This document shows, piece by piece, positions 1 through 5,658 of a stretch of 6,523 nt of DNA; the first letter of the stretch is position 1; each line of letters opens with the position of its first letter. This DNA is from Dehalococcoidia bacterium LH_S1 (GTDB lineage: Bacteria; Chloroflexota; Dehalococcoidia; SZUA-161; SpSt-899): NCBI GenBank assembly GCA_023660035.1, contig JAGXOF010000051.1, positions 1 through 6,523 on the forward strand, written 5' to 3'. The notes under the pieces were generated by a model. That model did not search any database. It saw nothing but the letters and a program-made list of their open reading frames with translations, and was not told where the DNA came from. The position numbers and the translations under genes were made by a program.

Positions 1-1
1 G

Positions 2-43
2 AGGAAGGAACTTTTACCCCCTGAATTTCGTCTAAATAAATAG
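2..43 (+). CDS. C-terminal tail of an upstream gene, possibly an ECF sigma factor (partial)
   Basis: Only the last 13 codons would be in the window. This frame reads RKELLPPEFRLNK and stops at TAG 41-43, which overlaps the ribosome binding site of the next gene. A basic, Leu-rich 'RKEL' ending resembles the C-terminus of ECF sigma factors, which are commonly encoded just upstream of, and coupled to, a zinc-finger anti-sigma gene such as the one at 54. The other two frames also end in this stretch (TGA 22-24 and TAA 31-35 region), so the frame choice rests on composition and context only. Confidence 0.35.
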   Translation, partial: RKELLPPEFRLNK

Positions 44-53
44 AGGGGGAAAA

Positions 54-788
54 ATGTTTGGTCGTGGACACAAAAGCGAATGTGAAAAGGCTCGGGAAAA
101 GTTCTCTCTTTTACTGGATGGGCGTCTGGACCATGTGGAAGAAGATGCGGTTCGGTACCACATAGAAAGGTGCGAACAGTGTCGCTCTGAACTGGAATCG
201 ATGGATGCCACCAGGGAACTGCTCCAGTGGATGCCATCGGAGAATGTGCCGCGTCAGTTTGCGCTTCCTGAGGTGTGGAGAGGTTGGGTTCGGGATCCCT
301 TGAGCGTGCGGAGTATAAATGGGTTACGTGTGGCTGCAGCGGCGGTTATGATAGTGTTCGTAGTCCTGCTGGCAGCTGATTTTAGTGGGGCATTCTACAC
401 ACAGGCTGAGCCTCAGGTGACCTCGCAGTCTTCTACAACTACGAGTGAGCAAACGGTCTCATCAGAACAAACCCCGGCGTCATCAAACGATGAGGAAGTC
501 TCGGGGTCTGTCTCTGGATCGTCGGGCTTGAAAGAGGCAAGCCCCCCAAATCCAGGGGATTCTCAAGGGTCTACAGGGATCGCTGGCTTGCCGGAGGAGA
601 CACCTACCAATGTCGAGGGGGAATCCTCTTTACCGGCGGAGGCACAAGAACCAGTTAATAGCAGGCCATATTCATGGTTGCATCCAAGCGAGATAGCGGC
701 CTTTATTGTACTTGTTATGCTTGGAGGTGCGTATTTCTGGGCTTGGCGAGAGCGACGGAGGATAACTTACACAAGAGGAAGCTATTAA
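54..788 (+). CDS. Zinc-finger (ZAS/zf-HC2) anti-sigma factor, two-pass membrane protein
   Basis: Likely binds and holds an ECF sigma factor at the inner face of the membrane, releasing it on an envelope signal. The N-terminal region shows the anti-sigma zinc signature Cys10, then His36-x3-Cys40-x2-Cys43 (HIERCEQC). Spacing of about 25 residues between Cys10 and His36 is typical of the ZAS fold. A first hydrophobic helix spans about 91-110, followed by a Ser/Thr/Pro/Glu-rich, low-complexity segment (about 114-205) that should lie outside the membrane. A second helix spans about 213-231 and is capped by WRERRR, giving an N-in/C-in topology. The 244-residue length is longer than minimal one-pass anti-sigma factors because of the linker and second helix. 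ATG 54 is preceded by a strong GAGGGGG Shine-Dalgarno at 43-49. The target sigma factor is not visible in full; it is presumably the gene ending at about 43. The anti-sigma class is well supported, the ligand or stress is unknown. Confidence 0.82.
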   Translation: MFGRGHKSECEKAREKFSLLLDGRLDHVEEDAVRYHIERCEQCRSELESMDATRELLQWMPSENVPRQFALPEVWRGWVRDPLSVRSINGLRVAAAAVMIVFVVLLAADFSGAFYTQAEPQVTSQSSTTTSEQTVSSEQTPASSNDEEVSGSVSGSSGLKEASPPNPGDSQGSTGIAGLPEETPTNVEGESSLPAEAQEPVNSRPYSWLHPSEIAAFIVLVMLGGAYFWAWRERRRITYTRGSY

Positions 789-790
789 CG

Positions 791-806
791 CCTAAAGGAG
801 TTTAGG
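791..806 (+). other. Perfect 6-bp hairpin just after the anti-sigma stop
   Basis: CCTAAA (791-796) and TTTAGG (801-806) are perfect inverted repeats around a GGAG loop, starting 3 bp after the TAA at 786-788. No T-run follows, so it is not a standard intrinsic terminator. The sequence AAAGGAG (794-800) across stem and loop is also a perfect Shine-Dalgarno core, yet no ATG, GTG or TTG follows at a usable distance. It could be an mRNA 3'-end stabiliser or the relic of a start region for the frame at 796-939. Confidence 0.35.
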
Positions 807-939
807 GACCAAGAGGGGGGAACAAGCAGAAAAGGATTTCACATCGGGAAAAGTTAAGCTTGTTCGAACCGTTATTGGTTTGGCTGTCGCTATTCTGGCA
901 ATAGCCCTTTTTTGGCGCAAGAAGCGTCGATCTTGGTAA
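796..939 (+). pseudogene. Start-less open frame encoding a membrane-anchor-like tail
   Basis: Open from just after a TAA at 793-795 to TAA 937-939. From about codon 811 it reads a charged stretch (KRGEQAEKDFTSGK), then a clean hydrophobic segment (about 862-912; VIGLAVAILAIALF), then a basic cap WRKKRRSW. That pattern of a transmembrane helix followed by a Trp-Arg-rich cap is the same architecture as the end of the anti-sigma protein just upstream. There is no ATG or GTG in the frame, and the only TTG (880) lies inside the helix. It is either the remnant of a small membrane protein that lost its start, a gene with a very unusual start, or chance. A candidate terminator overlaps it, which favours non-function. 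No protein family is recognised. Confidence 0.3.
889..913 (+). terminator. Candidate intrinsic terminator for the anti-sigma unit
   Basis: GCTATT (889-894), loop CTGGC, AATAGC (900-905), then CC and six T residues (908-913). The stem is perfect but short and A/T-rich, so it may be weak. Its orientation suits stopping + strand transcription about 100 bp past the anti-sigma stop and before it runs into the convergent proS. No T-run is present on the - strand side, so it would not serve proS. Confidence 0.4.
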
Positions 940-943
940 GAAG

Positions 944-2644
944 TTATCTAGGTGTACCGAATTGGCTGATGGTGCTCTGAAGTTCTTCAGAGGATACTGT
1001 TTGGCTTTCTTGCTGAGCACGTGATTTTACTTCCACTTTGTTCTGCTTAAGTGTGCGAGGGCTGACCACTATCCTTATGGGGATGCCCAACAGGTCTGCA
1101 TCGTTGAACTTGACTCCTGGCGACTCGTCCCTATCGTCGAGTAATACCTCAAATCCTGCTTGGATGAGCGTGGAGTAGAGTTTGCCTGCAGCATCCGATA
1201 CTTCGCTTTTGTCGGGGCTCAATACACACATATAAACCTGGTAGGGAGCAATGGCTGTGGGCCAGATAATCCCCTTATCGTCATGGTTCAGTTCGACTAC
1301 AGCGGCAAGCAGCCTTCCCAGTCCTATTCCGTAGCAGCCCATAATAATAGGTTTCTGGGTCCCATCTTGATCAAGGTAGAGTGCCCCCAGCTTCTCGCTA
1401 AATATCGTTCCCAATCTGAAGGTGTGCCCTGCCTCGATGCCGGGTCTGGATATTAATTCTCCTCCGCACTTCGGGCAGCTGTACCCTGCTTTCGCAAGGG
1501 CGATATCGGTTATTATATCGGCTTTGAAATCCCGTGGATAATTGGCATTCTTAATGTGGGCGTCTGCTTTATTTGCTCCTACAACGAAGTTTGCCCCCAG
1601 GGTTATAGAGTCGTCAGCTACAACTTTTATACCGTTAATTCCTATGGGCGAAGCTGAGCCTGCTACCAGTCCGGCTCCAGCTACTTCTTCCTCGGTGGCC
1701 AGGCGGAGTTCAGCGCATTTAAGGGTGTTCTTAAGCTTAACTTCGTTTACTTCTAGATCCCCTCGTATGATAACGAAGACAACTTCGCCGTCCGCAGCAT
1801 AGAAAACGGCTTTGAGAGTTTGGCTTGCTGGAACTCCGATGAACCCCGCTACTTCTTCGATTGTCTTTGCCCCGGGCGTGGAGACTTCCTCTAAAGGCAA
1901 TAGGTCCTTCTCATCGGTACCTGGTTTGGTGAAGTTAGCACGTTCCGCGTTGACCGCATAATCACACTTGGGGCAAAGAAGGACCTCATCCTCGCCGCTT
2001 TCCGTCAGTGATATGAATTCGTGGGATTCCTTCCCGCCGATGGCTCCGCTATCCGCTTCGACCATAATTATGGGCAAGCCGCAGCGGTTGAAGATATTCT
2101 TATATGCACTAACCATTTTCTGATAGCTGCGGTCAAGTCCTTCCTCATTGAGATCCATGCTGTACATGTCCTTCATGAGGAACTCCCGAACGCGGAGGAG
2201 CCCTCCTCTAGGACGAAGCTCGTCGCGGAATTTCGCCTGAATCTGGTAGGGCATTGCGGGCAGGTCACGGTAGCTCTGCACATAAGACTTGGCGAGATTG
2301 GTGATAACTTCCTCATGTGTCGGGCCTAGGCAGAGCTTGCGTTCCCTTCGGTCGTTTAATGTGAAAAGAGACTTGCCAAAGGAGGCAGCTCTTCCTGTTT
2401 CCTTCCATATCTCAAACGGCTGCATAATCGGCATCATCAGCTCTTGTCCTCCGGCAGCATCCATTTCCTCTCTCACAATCCCCTTGATTTTCTTCAGCAC
2501 ACGCCACCCCAATGGGAGATATGAATACAGTCCGGTGGCTGTCTGGTGGATCATCCCGGCTTTGGTCAAAAGCTGGTGACTTATTGTATCCGCATCCGCG
2601 GGAGCGGTGCGAAGGGTTTTAGCAAAAAGCTTGGATACGCGCAT
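944..2644 (-). CDS. proS: Prolyl-tRNA synthetase, bacterial type with editing insertion
   Basis: Class II aminoacyl-tRNA synthetase that charges tRNA-Pro with proline in the cytoplasm. At 566 residues it has the usual length of the bacterial (ProS type 1) form. Motif 1 lies near GLYSYLPLGWRV (38-49), the substrate loop at GPTHEE (107-112), motif 2 at FRDELRPRGGLLRVREF (139-155), and motif 3 at GCYGIGLGRLL (436-446). Between motifs 2 and 3 sits the YbaK-like editing insertion (about 225-385) with the family's key lysine seen as K278 in SQTLKAVF, so mischarged Ala-tRNA-Pro is probably cleared in cis. Two CxxC pairs flank the insertion (C224/C227 and C390/C393) and could bind zinc. The C-terminal anticodon-binding domain starts at about 465. 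ATG 2644 is preceded by AGGAAGG and lies 17 bp after the rho stop, so it is read from the rho transcript. No clear intrinsic terminator is seen after its TAA. Confidence 0.97.
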   Translation of the reverse strand: MRVSKLFAKTLRTAPADADTISHQLLTKAGMIHQTATGLYSYLPLGWRVLKKIKGIVREEMDAAGGQELMMPIMQPFEIWKETGRAASFGKSLFTLNDRRERKLCLGPTHEEVITNLAKSYVQSYRDLPAMPYQIQAKFRDELRPRGGLLRVREFLMKDMYSMDLNEEGLDRSYQKMVSAYKNIFNRCGLPIIMVEADSGAIGGKESHEFISLTESGEDEVLLCPKCDYAVNAERANFTKPGTDEKDLLPLEEVSTPGAKTIEEVAGFIGVPASQTLKAVFYAADGEVVFVIIRGDLEVNEVKLKNTLKCAELRLATEEEVAGAGLVAGSASPIGINGIKVVADDSITLGANFVVGANKADAHIKNANYPRDFKADIITDIALAKAGYSCPKCGGELISRPGIEAGHTFRLGTIFSEKLGALYLDQDGTQKPIIMGCYGIGLGRLLAAVVELNHDDKGIIWPTAIAPYQVYMCVLSPDKSEVSDAAGKLYSTLIQAGFEVLLDDRDESPGVKFNDADLLGIPIRIVVSPRTLKQNKVEVKSRAQQESQTVSSEELQSTISQFGTPR

Positions 2645-2661
2645 CAGTGAGCCTTCCTGTC

Positions 2662-3933
2662 TTACATTTCCTTAGAGTTGGAGAGTGAAGTCAGGAATTC
2701 TTTATTGGTTTTGGTTTTTGATAGGTAGTCAACGATACGTTGTGAGGCCTCGCTGGTATCAGAGGCATTGTACGAGATCATATTCATCATGCGTCGGAGC
2801 AACCAGACCTGTTTCAGAGTATTTTCATCGAGCAAAAGCTCCTCATGCCGGGTACCGCTAGGCTGGATATCGATAGACGGGAATATACGGCGGTCGGCGA
2901 GCTTTCGGTCAAGGTGGAGTTCCATATTGCCTGTACCCTTGAATTCCTCATAGATGACGTCGTCCATGCGGCTGCCCGTGTCGATAAGGCATGTAGCTAT
3001 CACAGTCAGGCTGCCTTTTTTCTCCGTATTTCTGGCAGCACCGAAGAAGCGTTTTGGAGGGTACAAGGCTCCTGTATCAACTCCGCCAGTGAGCGTGCGG
3101 CCGCTCGAAGGCATACCGAGATTATATGCCCTGGTAAGCCTGGTTAGTGAATCAAGAAGAATCATTACGTCTTGTCCCAGTTCCACCAGGCGTTTGGCCC
3201 GCTCCATAGCCACTTCTGCCACCCGGGCGTGCTCTTCGACTGGCTCGTCAAATGTAGAACTTACGACCTCTGCGTCCACTGATTTCTTCCAATCGGTGAC
3301 TTCCTCCGGGCGCTCTCCCGTGAGGCATACGATAAGGTGAATGTCAGAGTAGTGATTAAGCGTGGCAGTCGCGATGTTCTTCAAAAGAAATGTTTTGCCG
3401 GCTTTCGGAGGAGATACGACCAGTCCCCGCTGCCCTCGTCCGATAGGGGAAATTACGTTGAGCAATCTGGTGGAGAGGTTTTTGGGATCGAACTCAAGGT
3501 CAATGAGCTCTTGAGGAAACACTGGTATCAACTCATCGAAATGAGGGCGTGCTTTAGCTGTTTCGGGATCGAGCCCATTAACTGCTTCTACTCGCAGAAG
3601 GCCGGAATACCGCTCTCCGTTCTTTGGTGGCCGTACTTGGCCAGTTACGAGATCGCCATTGCGCAACATGAAGCGGCGAATCTGAGATTGAGAGATGTAT
3701 ATATCACTCTCGGTCCTGGTGCTAAGGCTATTCTGGCGAAGGAATCCGTACCCGTCCGATACTATCTCCAGAATACCTCCGCGGAAGGAGTGCCCTTGTT
3801 GTTCTGTGTAGGACTGCAGCAAGCGAAGCACAAGCTCCTCTTTCCGCAAACCAGAACAGCCGGAGAGTCCTAAATCCTTGGTCATATCCATGAGTTCTTC
3901 ACGAGGTTTATTTTCTAGGTCGGCATAATTCAT
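2662..3933 (-). CDS. rho: Transcription termination factor Rho
   Basis: Hexameric RNA-dependent ATPase/translocase that ends transcription of untranslated RNA. The 423-residue protein has the N-terminal helical domain (1-47), an OB/cold-shock RNA-binding domain (about 48-120, with GYGFLR at 61-66 as RNP-like motif) and the RecA-type motor. Walker A is SPPKAGKT (174-181), the catalytic-Glu region is GERPEEVTDW (206-215), Walker B is VMILLDSLTRL (256-266), and the R-loop/arginine-finger region is HLDRKLADRRIFPSID (340-355). There is no long basic insertion between the N-terminal helices and the OB fold, unlike many actinobacterial Rho proteins. ATG 3933 has GGGGGT a few bases upstream. It is followed by proS after only 17 bp; rpmE, a frequent rho partner in other bacteria, is not here. 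Rho genes are often autoregulated by attenuation in their leader, but no specific signal is evident in the 170-bp gap upstream. Confidence 0.97.
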   Translation of the reverse strand: MNYADLENKPREELMDMTKDLGLSGCSGLRKEELVLRLLQSYTEQQGHSFRGGILEIVSDGYGFLRQNSLSTRTESDIYISQSQIRRFMLRNGDLVTGQVRPPKNGERYSGLLRVEAVNGLDPETAKARPHFDELIPVFPQELIDLEFDPKNLSTRLLNVISPIGRGQRGLVVSPPKAGKTFLLKNIATATLNHYSDIHLIVCLTGERPEEVTDWKKSVDAEVVSSTFDEPVEEHARVAEVAMERAKRLVELGQDVMILLDSLTRLTRAYNLGMPSSGRTLTGGVDTGALYPPKRFFGAARNTEKKGSLTVIATCLIDTGSRMDDVIYEEFKGTGNMELHLDRKLADRRIFPSIDIQPSGTRHEELLLDENTLKQVWLLRRMMNMISYNASDTSEASQRIVDYLSKTKTNKEFLTSLSNSKEM

Positions 3934-4060
3934 AGGTTACCCCCACATTCAGTTTGTGCTTCAGTCAGGTGTGTAGTTCCTGGTGACCACTACATCCAAA
4001 ATTTATGAAACCCTTTTTGAGTTCATGAAGTACTTGACAAGGATCGATGGAATGACGGAG

Positions 4061-4100
4061 AACTCGTTCAATTCAATAAACTCGAGGAATTCAATAAACT
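4061..4100. repeat. Short 18-bp tandem repeat between tal and rho
   Basis: Unit AACTCGnnnAATTCAATA occurs at 4061-4078 and 4079-4096 and starts a third time with AACT at 4097-4100. The copies differ only at the three middle bases (TTC versus AGG). The repeat ends 3 bp before the tal stop codon on the - strand, so it lies in the untranslated region between tal and rho. It could be a replication-slippage product or a paired binding site; nothing in the sequence decides. Confidence 0.7.
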
Positions 4101-4103
4101 GAT

Positions 4104-4754
4104 CTAACCATGGCCAACCTGCTGCCAGTCCGCAGCAAAGCGAGATATTCCCTTCTCAGTCAGTGGATGTTCTATCATCTGGATTAACACTTTATATGGC
4201 ACCGTAGCGATATGAGCTCCAGCTTTGGCAGCGAGGACGCAGTGTAATGGATGGCGTATGCTCGCTGCAATTACTCTTGTGGGATACTGATATGTTTTGA
4301 GTACTTCGACGATGTCGGAAACTATTTCCATCCCGTTATGGCCTATGTCATCGAGGCGCCCGACAAATGGGCTTACGAAAGCTGCTCCTGCGGCTGCTGC
4401 CAATATCGCCTGGTTGACAGAGAAGCATAACGTCATGTTCACTTTTATGCCCTTTGGAGAAAGAGCGGATGTAGCTTCCAATCCGGCAGCGGAAACGGGT
4501 ATCTTAACCGCTATACTGGGAGACCACGAAGATATCTCCTCTGCCTCCTTTATCATCTCCTCTGGGGTTTGGCTCAGTACCTCGGCTGAAATAGGGCCAT
4601 CAACGATTGACGCTATTTCCTGTATTACCCCTTTTAGGTCAGATGAGCCCTCTTTAGCTACCAGCGATGGATTAGTGGTCACACCCCGGATTATGCCCAA
4701 TTTAGCCGCTTTACGTATTTCTTCAATATTAGCTGTATCGAGGAAAATTTGCAT
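4104..4754 (-). CDS. tal: Small transaldolase (FSA/TalC-like family)
   Basis: Schiff-base class I aldolase of the short transaldolase/fructose-6-phosphate aldolase family, moving dihydroxyacetone units between sugar phosphates in the non-oxidative pentose phosphate pathway. The 216-residue length fits the family. The barrel motifs are present in order: FLDTAN (4-9), TTNPS (26-30), IAVKIPVS (81-88) with the Schiff-base Lys84, SPFVGRLDD (128-136), and AASIRHP (163-169). Position 58 is Glu (SAEVLS) and position 130 is Phe (SPFVGR). E. coli fructose-6-phosphate aldolase has Gln59 and Tyr131 at the matching places, and Glu/Phe is the transaldolase pattern, so transaldolase activity is the better call. 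ATG 4754 gives the canonical MQIFLDTAN start, although no good Shine-Dalgarno sits upstream (only GGGTTG). It is the first gene of the - strand series tal-rho-proS, with rho 170 bp downstream. Confidence 0.93.
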   Translation of the reverse strand: MQIFLDTANIEEIRKAAKLGIIRGVTTNPSLVAKEGSSDLKGVIQEIASIVDGPISAEVLSQTPEEMIKEAEEISSWSPSIAVKIPVSAAGLEATSALSPKGIKVNMTLCFSVNQAILAAAAGAAFVSPFVGRLDDIGHNGMEIVSDIVEVLKTYQYPTRVIAASIRHPLHCVLAAKAGAHIATVPYKVLIQMIEHPLTEKGISRFAADWQQVGHG

Positions 4755-4799
4755 GGCAAACTACAACCCGTGATATCTCAGTGAGGAAAGTTCATTGGT

Positions 4800-4829
4800 A
4801 CTATATAAGGGCCGGTATTTCCTTAAGCC
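4800..4829 (-). promoter_or_regulatory. Weak candidate promoter for tal
   Basis: On the - strand a TATAGT -10-like hexamer covers 4805-4800, about 46 bp before the tal ATG. The upstream -35 position has only CTTAAG-like sequence (about 4828-4822), a poor match to TTGACA. The call rests on the -10 match and its position and is tentative. Confidence 0.22.
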
Positions 4830-4846
4830 ATCCCGGCTCCTGCCGG
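4811..4846. repeat. Hairpin patch with alternative GCCGG/CCGGC pairing
   Basis: GCCGG at 4811-4815, CCGGC at 4833-4837 and GCCGG at 4842-4846. The middle block can pair with the right block (5-bp stem, TCCT loop) or with the left block (17-nt loop), so two exclusive stems are possible. No T-run follows on either strand. It lies upstream of tal, around or just upstream of the candidate promoter. Confidence 0.4.
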
Positions 4847-5021
4847 TGTCACATTGGAATTGCTCATCCCGAACCCAAAAAGCAACATTATAACTTTAAC
4901 TCTTCCTTTGAGGATTGTCAAGGGCTACTCTCTTCCAATACAAAATGGACCTGGAGAGTGTCTCGATTTCCAAAGGAAAATGGAGCTGAAATAGTGAGGT
5001 TTCTTCATTTATGATTGAACC

Positions 5022-5156
5022 ATGCAGCTGATCATGAACGACGGCAAACTAACCCAAGTTTACCACAAACCCCTCTGGGAAAGGGCGATTTTTGATGGTC
5101 TCAGCTTCGGAGATGAGGGGAGCTTGAAACTGGTTGCTAGATGTAGTCCCCCATAG
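5022..5156 (+). CDS. 44-residue orphan frame, possibly a truncated gene
   Basis: ATG 5022 to TAG 5154-5156 gives a protein beginning MQLIMNDGKLTQVYHKPLW and ending KLVARCSPP. The first 36 or so residues have an ordinary soluble-protein composition and could be a fragment of a real gene, while the last residues overlap the start of the transposase fragment in another frame. That is what is expected if an older gene was cut by the insertion near 5128-5131. No family is recognised and no strong Shine-Dalgarno is seen, so it may also be chance. An internal ATG at 5034 is an alternative start. Confidence 0.25.
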   Translation: MQLIMNDGKLTQVYHKPLWERAIFDGLSFGDEGSLKLVARCSPP

Positions 5157-5571
5157 GTTTATTGATATCTTGACAGCGGCCTCTAACGCCCTTTACCGCA
5201 CCTCTGATCGACTGGTCCAATACCGTGATGAAATAGAGGAACGGCTTGTCCGGAGGGAAGGGGCCCTCTTTCAACTGGGCGAGAAGATCATCACCAATAC
5301 TTATCTGATGGGCACCGGCCATAACCCTGAGGAAGACTTGAGGGTTGTCAAACAAGATAAGGACTTCACCGTGGAGATAAAACGGCTGGACTCTGAGGGG
5401 GAGGTCACCGTCTACTGCCAGAGCACGGCGAGGGCACAGAAAGAGCAGTCGATGAAGGCCAGATTCTAGAGCCGATTTAAGGAAGGGCTAAAAGATATAT
5501 CCGACTCCCTCACAAAGAAGCGTGGACATGAACGGTATGAGAAGGTCATGGAACGATTGAGGAGGCTCAAG
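5128..5571 (+). pseudogene. Decayed IS1634-type (IS4 superfamily) transposase fragment
   Basis: Remnant of a DDE transposase. The frame opens after TGA 5125-5127 and reads NALYRTSDRLVQYRDEIEER and GALFQLGEKII, matching the segment just before the first catalytic Asp in IS1634-type enzymes. It then jumps to TNTYLMGTG and directly to EEDLRVVKQDKDFTVEIKRL and STARAQKEQSMKARF, which belong near the C-terminus. The first Asp motif (expected as YDLTNTY) and most of the catalytic core are therefore missing through in-frame deletions. TAG at 5467-5469 interrupts it, and the same frame resumes as SRFKEGL and KKRGHERYEKVMERLRRLK, where the family commonly has Gln at the interrupted position (CAG to TAG). 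Homology stops near 5571, where an IS21-type end begins. The N-terminal third is absent. The family identification is from memory of conserved segments. It cannot be active. Confidence 0.72.
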
Positions 5572-5587
5572 GTGCTGATCCCGCTCC

Positions 5588-5620
5588 AAACCGGACACCT
5601 TCTCGGTGAATTCGGACATG
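5588..5620. repeat. Two subterminal transposase-binding-like repeats of the IS21 end
   Basis: AAACCGGACACC (5588-5599) and GAATTCGGACATG (5608-5620) share the CGGACA core at a 21-bp period, two helical turns. IS21 elements carry multiple such repeats near each tip. A small CACC-ttctc-GGTG inverted repeat (5596-5608) lies between the cores. Confidence 0.55.
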
Positions 5621-5658
5621 CCCTGTGGGGGGTGGAGCAGCACCGAGCCTAAGTCAGT

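Larger units (their letters stand above)
4755..5127. other. Gap of about 370 bp without a convincing gene
   Basis: This stretch separates tal from the transposase fragment. It holds the candidate tal promoter, a GCCGG/CCGGC hairpin patch (4811-4846) and the beginning of a 44-codon orphan frame at 5022. A + strand frame from GTG 4781 to 5014 exists, but it has no ribosome binding site and a composition unlike the real genes here (many His, Cys and Trp), so it is not called. The region may contain sequence brought in or scrambled by insertion-element activity. Confidence 0.6.

Noticed and set aside
802..1020. Frame of 72 codons on the - strand overlapping the proS end
   Set aside because: It overlaps the proS C-terminus in another frame and reads poorly (many Asn, Ser and Phe) with no ribosome binding site.
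1160..2579. Several + strand frames antisense to proS
   Set aside because: They lie wholly inside the strongly supported proS gene and show no motifs; they are shadows of its codon bias.
3337..3873. 178-codon + strand frame antisense to rho
   Set aside because: It is fully inside rho, has no recognisable domain, and the rho reading is certain.
3973..3993. Inverted repeat GTAGT...ACTAC with inner TGGTGACCA in the rho leader
   Set aside because: The arms do not nest into one consistent stem and there is no T-run; too weak for a regulatory call.
4034..4039. Perfect TTGACA on the + strand in the tal-rho gap
   Set aside because: No -10 hexamer at 16-18 bp and no + strand gene follows, so it is likely chance.
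4297..4773. 158-codon + strand frame antisense to tal
   Set aside because: It mirrors tal codons and carries no motif; tal has all its catalytic signatures.
4781..5014. 77-codon + strand frame from GTG
   Set aside because: No ribosome binding site, odd composition rich in His, Cys and Trp, and no recognisable family.
5137..5355. 72-codon - strand frame opposite the transposase fragment
   Set aside because: It is antisense to a stretch with clear transposase similarity on the + strand and has no support of its own.
5572..5652. Continuation of the transposase frame to TAA 5650-5652 as genuine transposase C-terminus
   Set aside because: The translated residues here (LIPLQTGHLLGEFGH) do not look like the IS1634 C-terminus, and the DNA looks like an IS21 terminus, so the frame is open there by chance.
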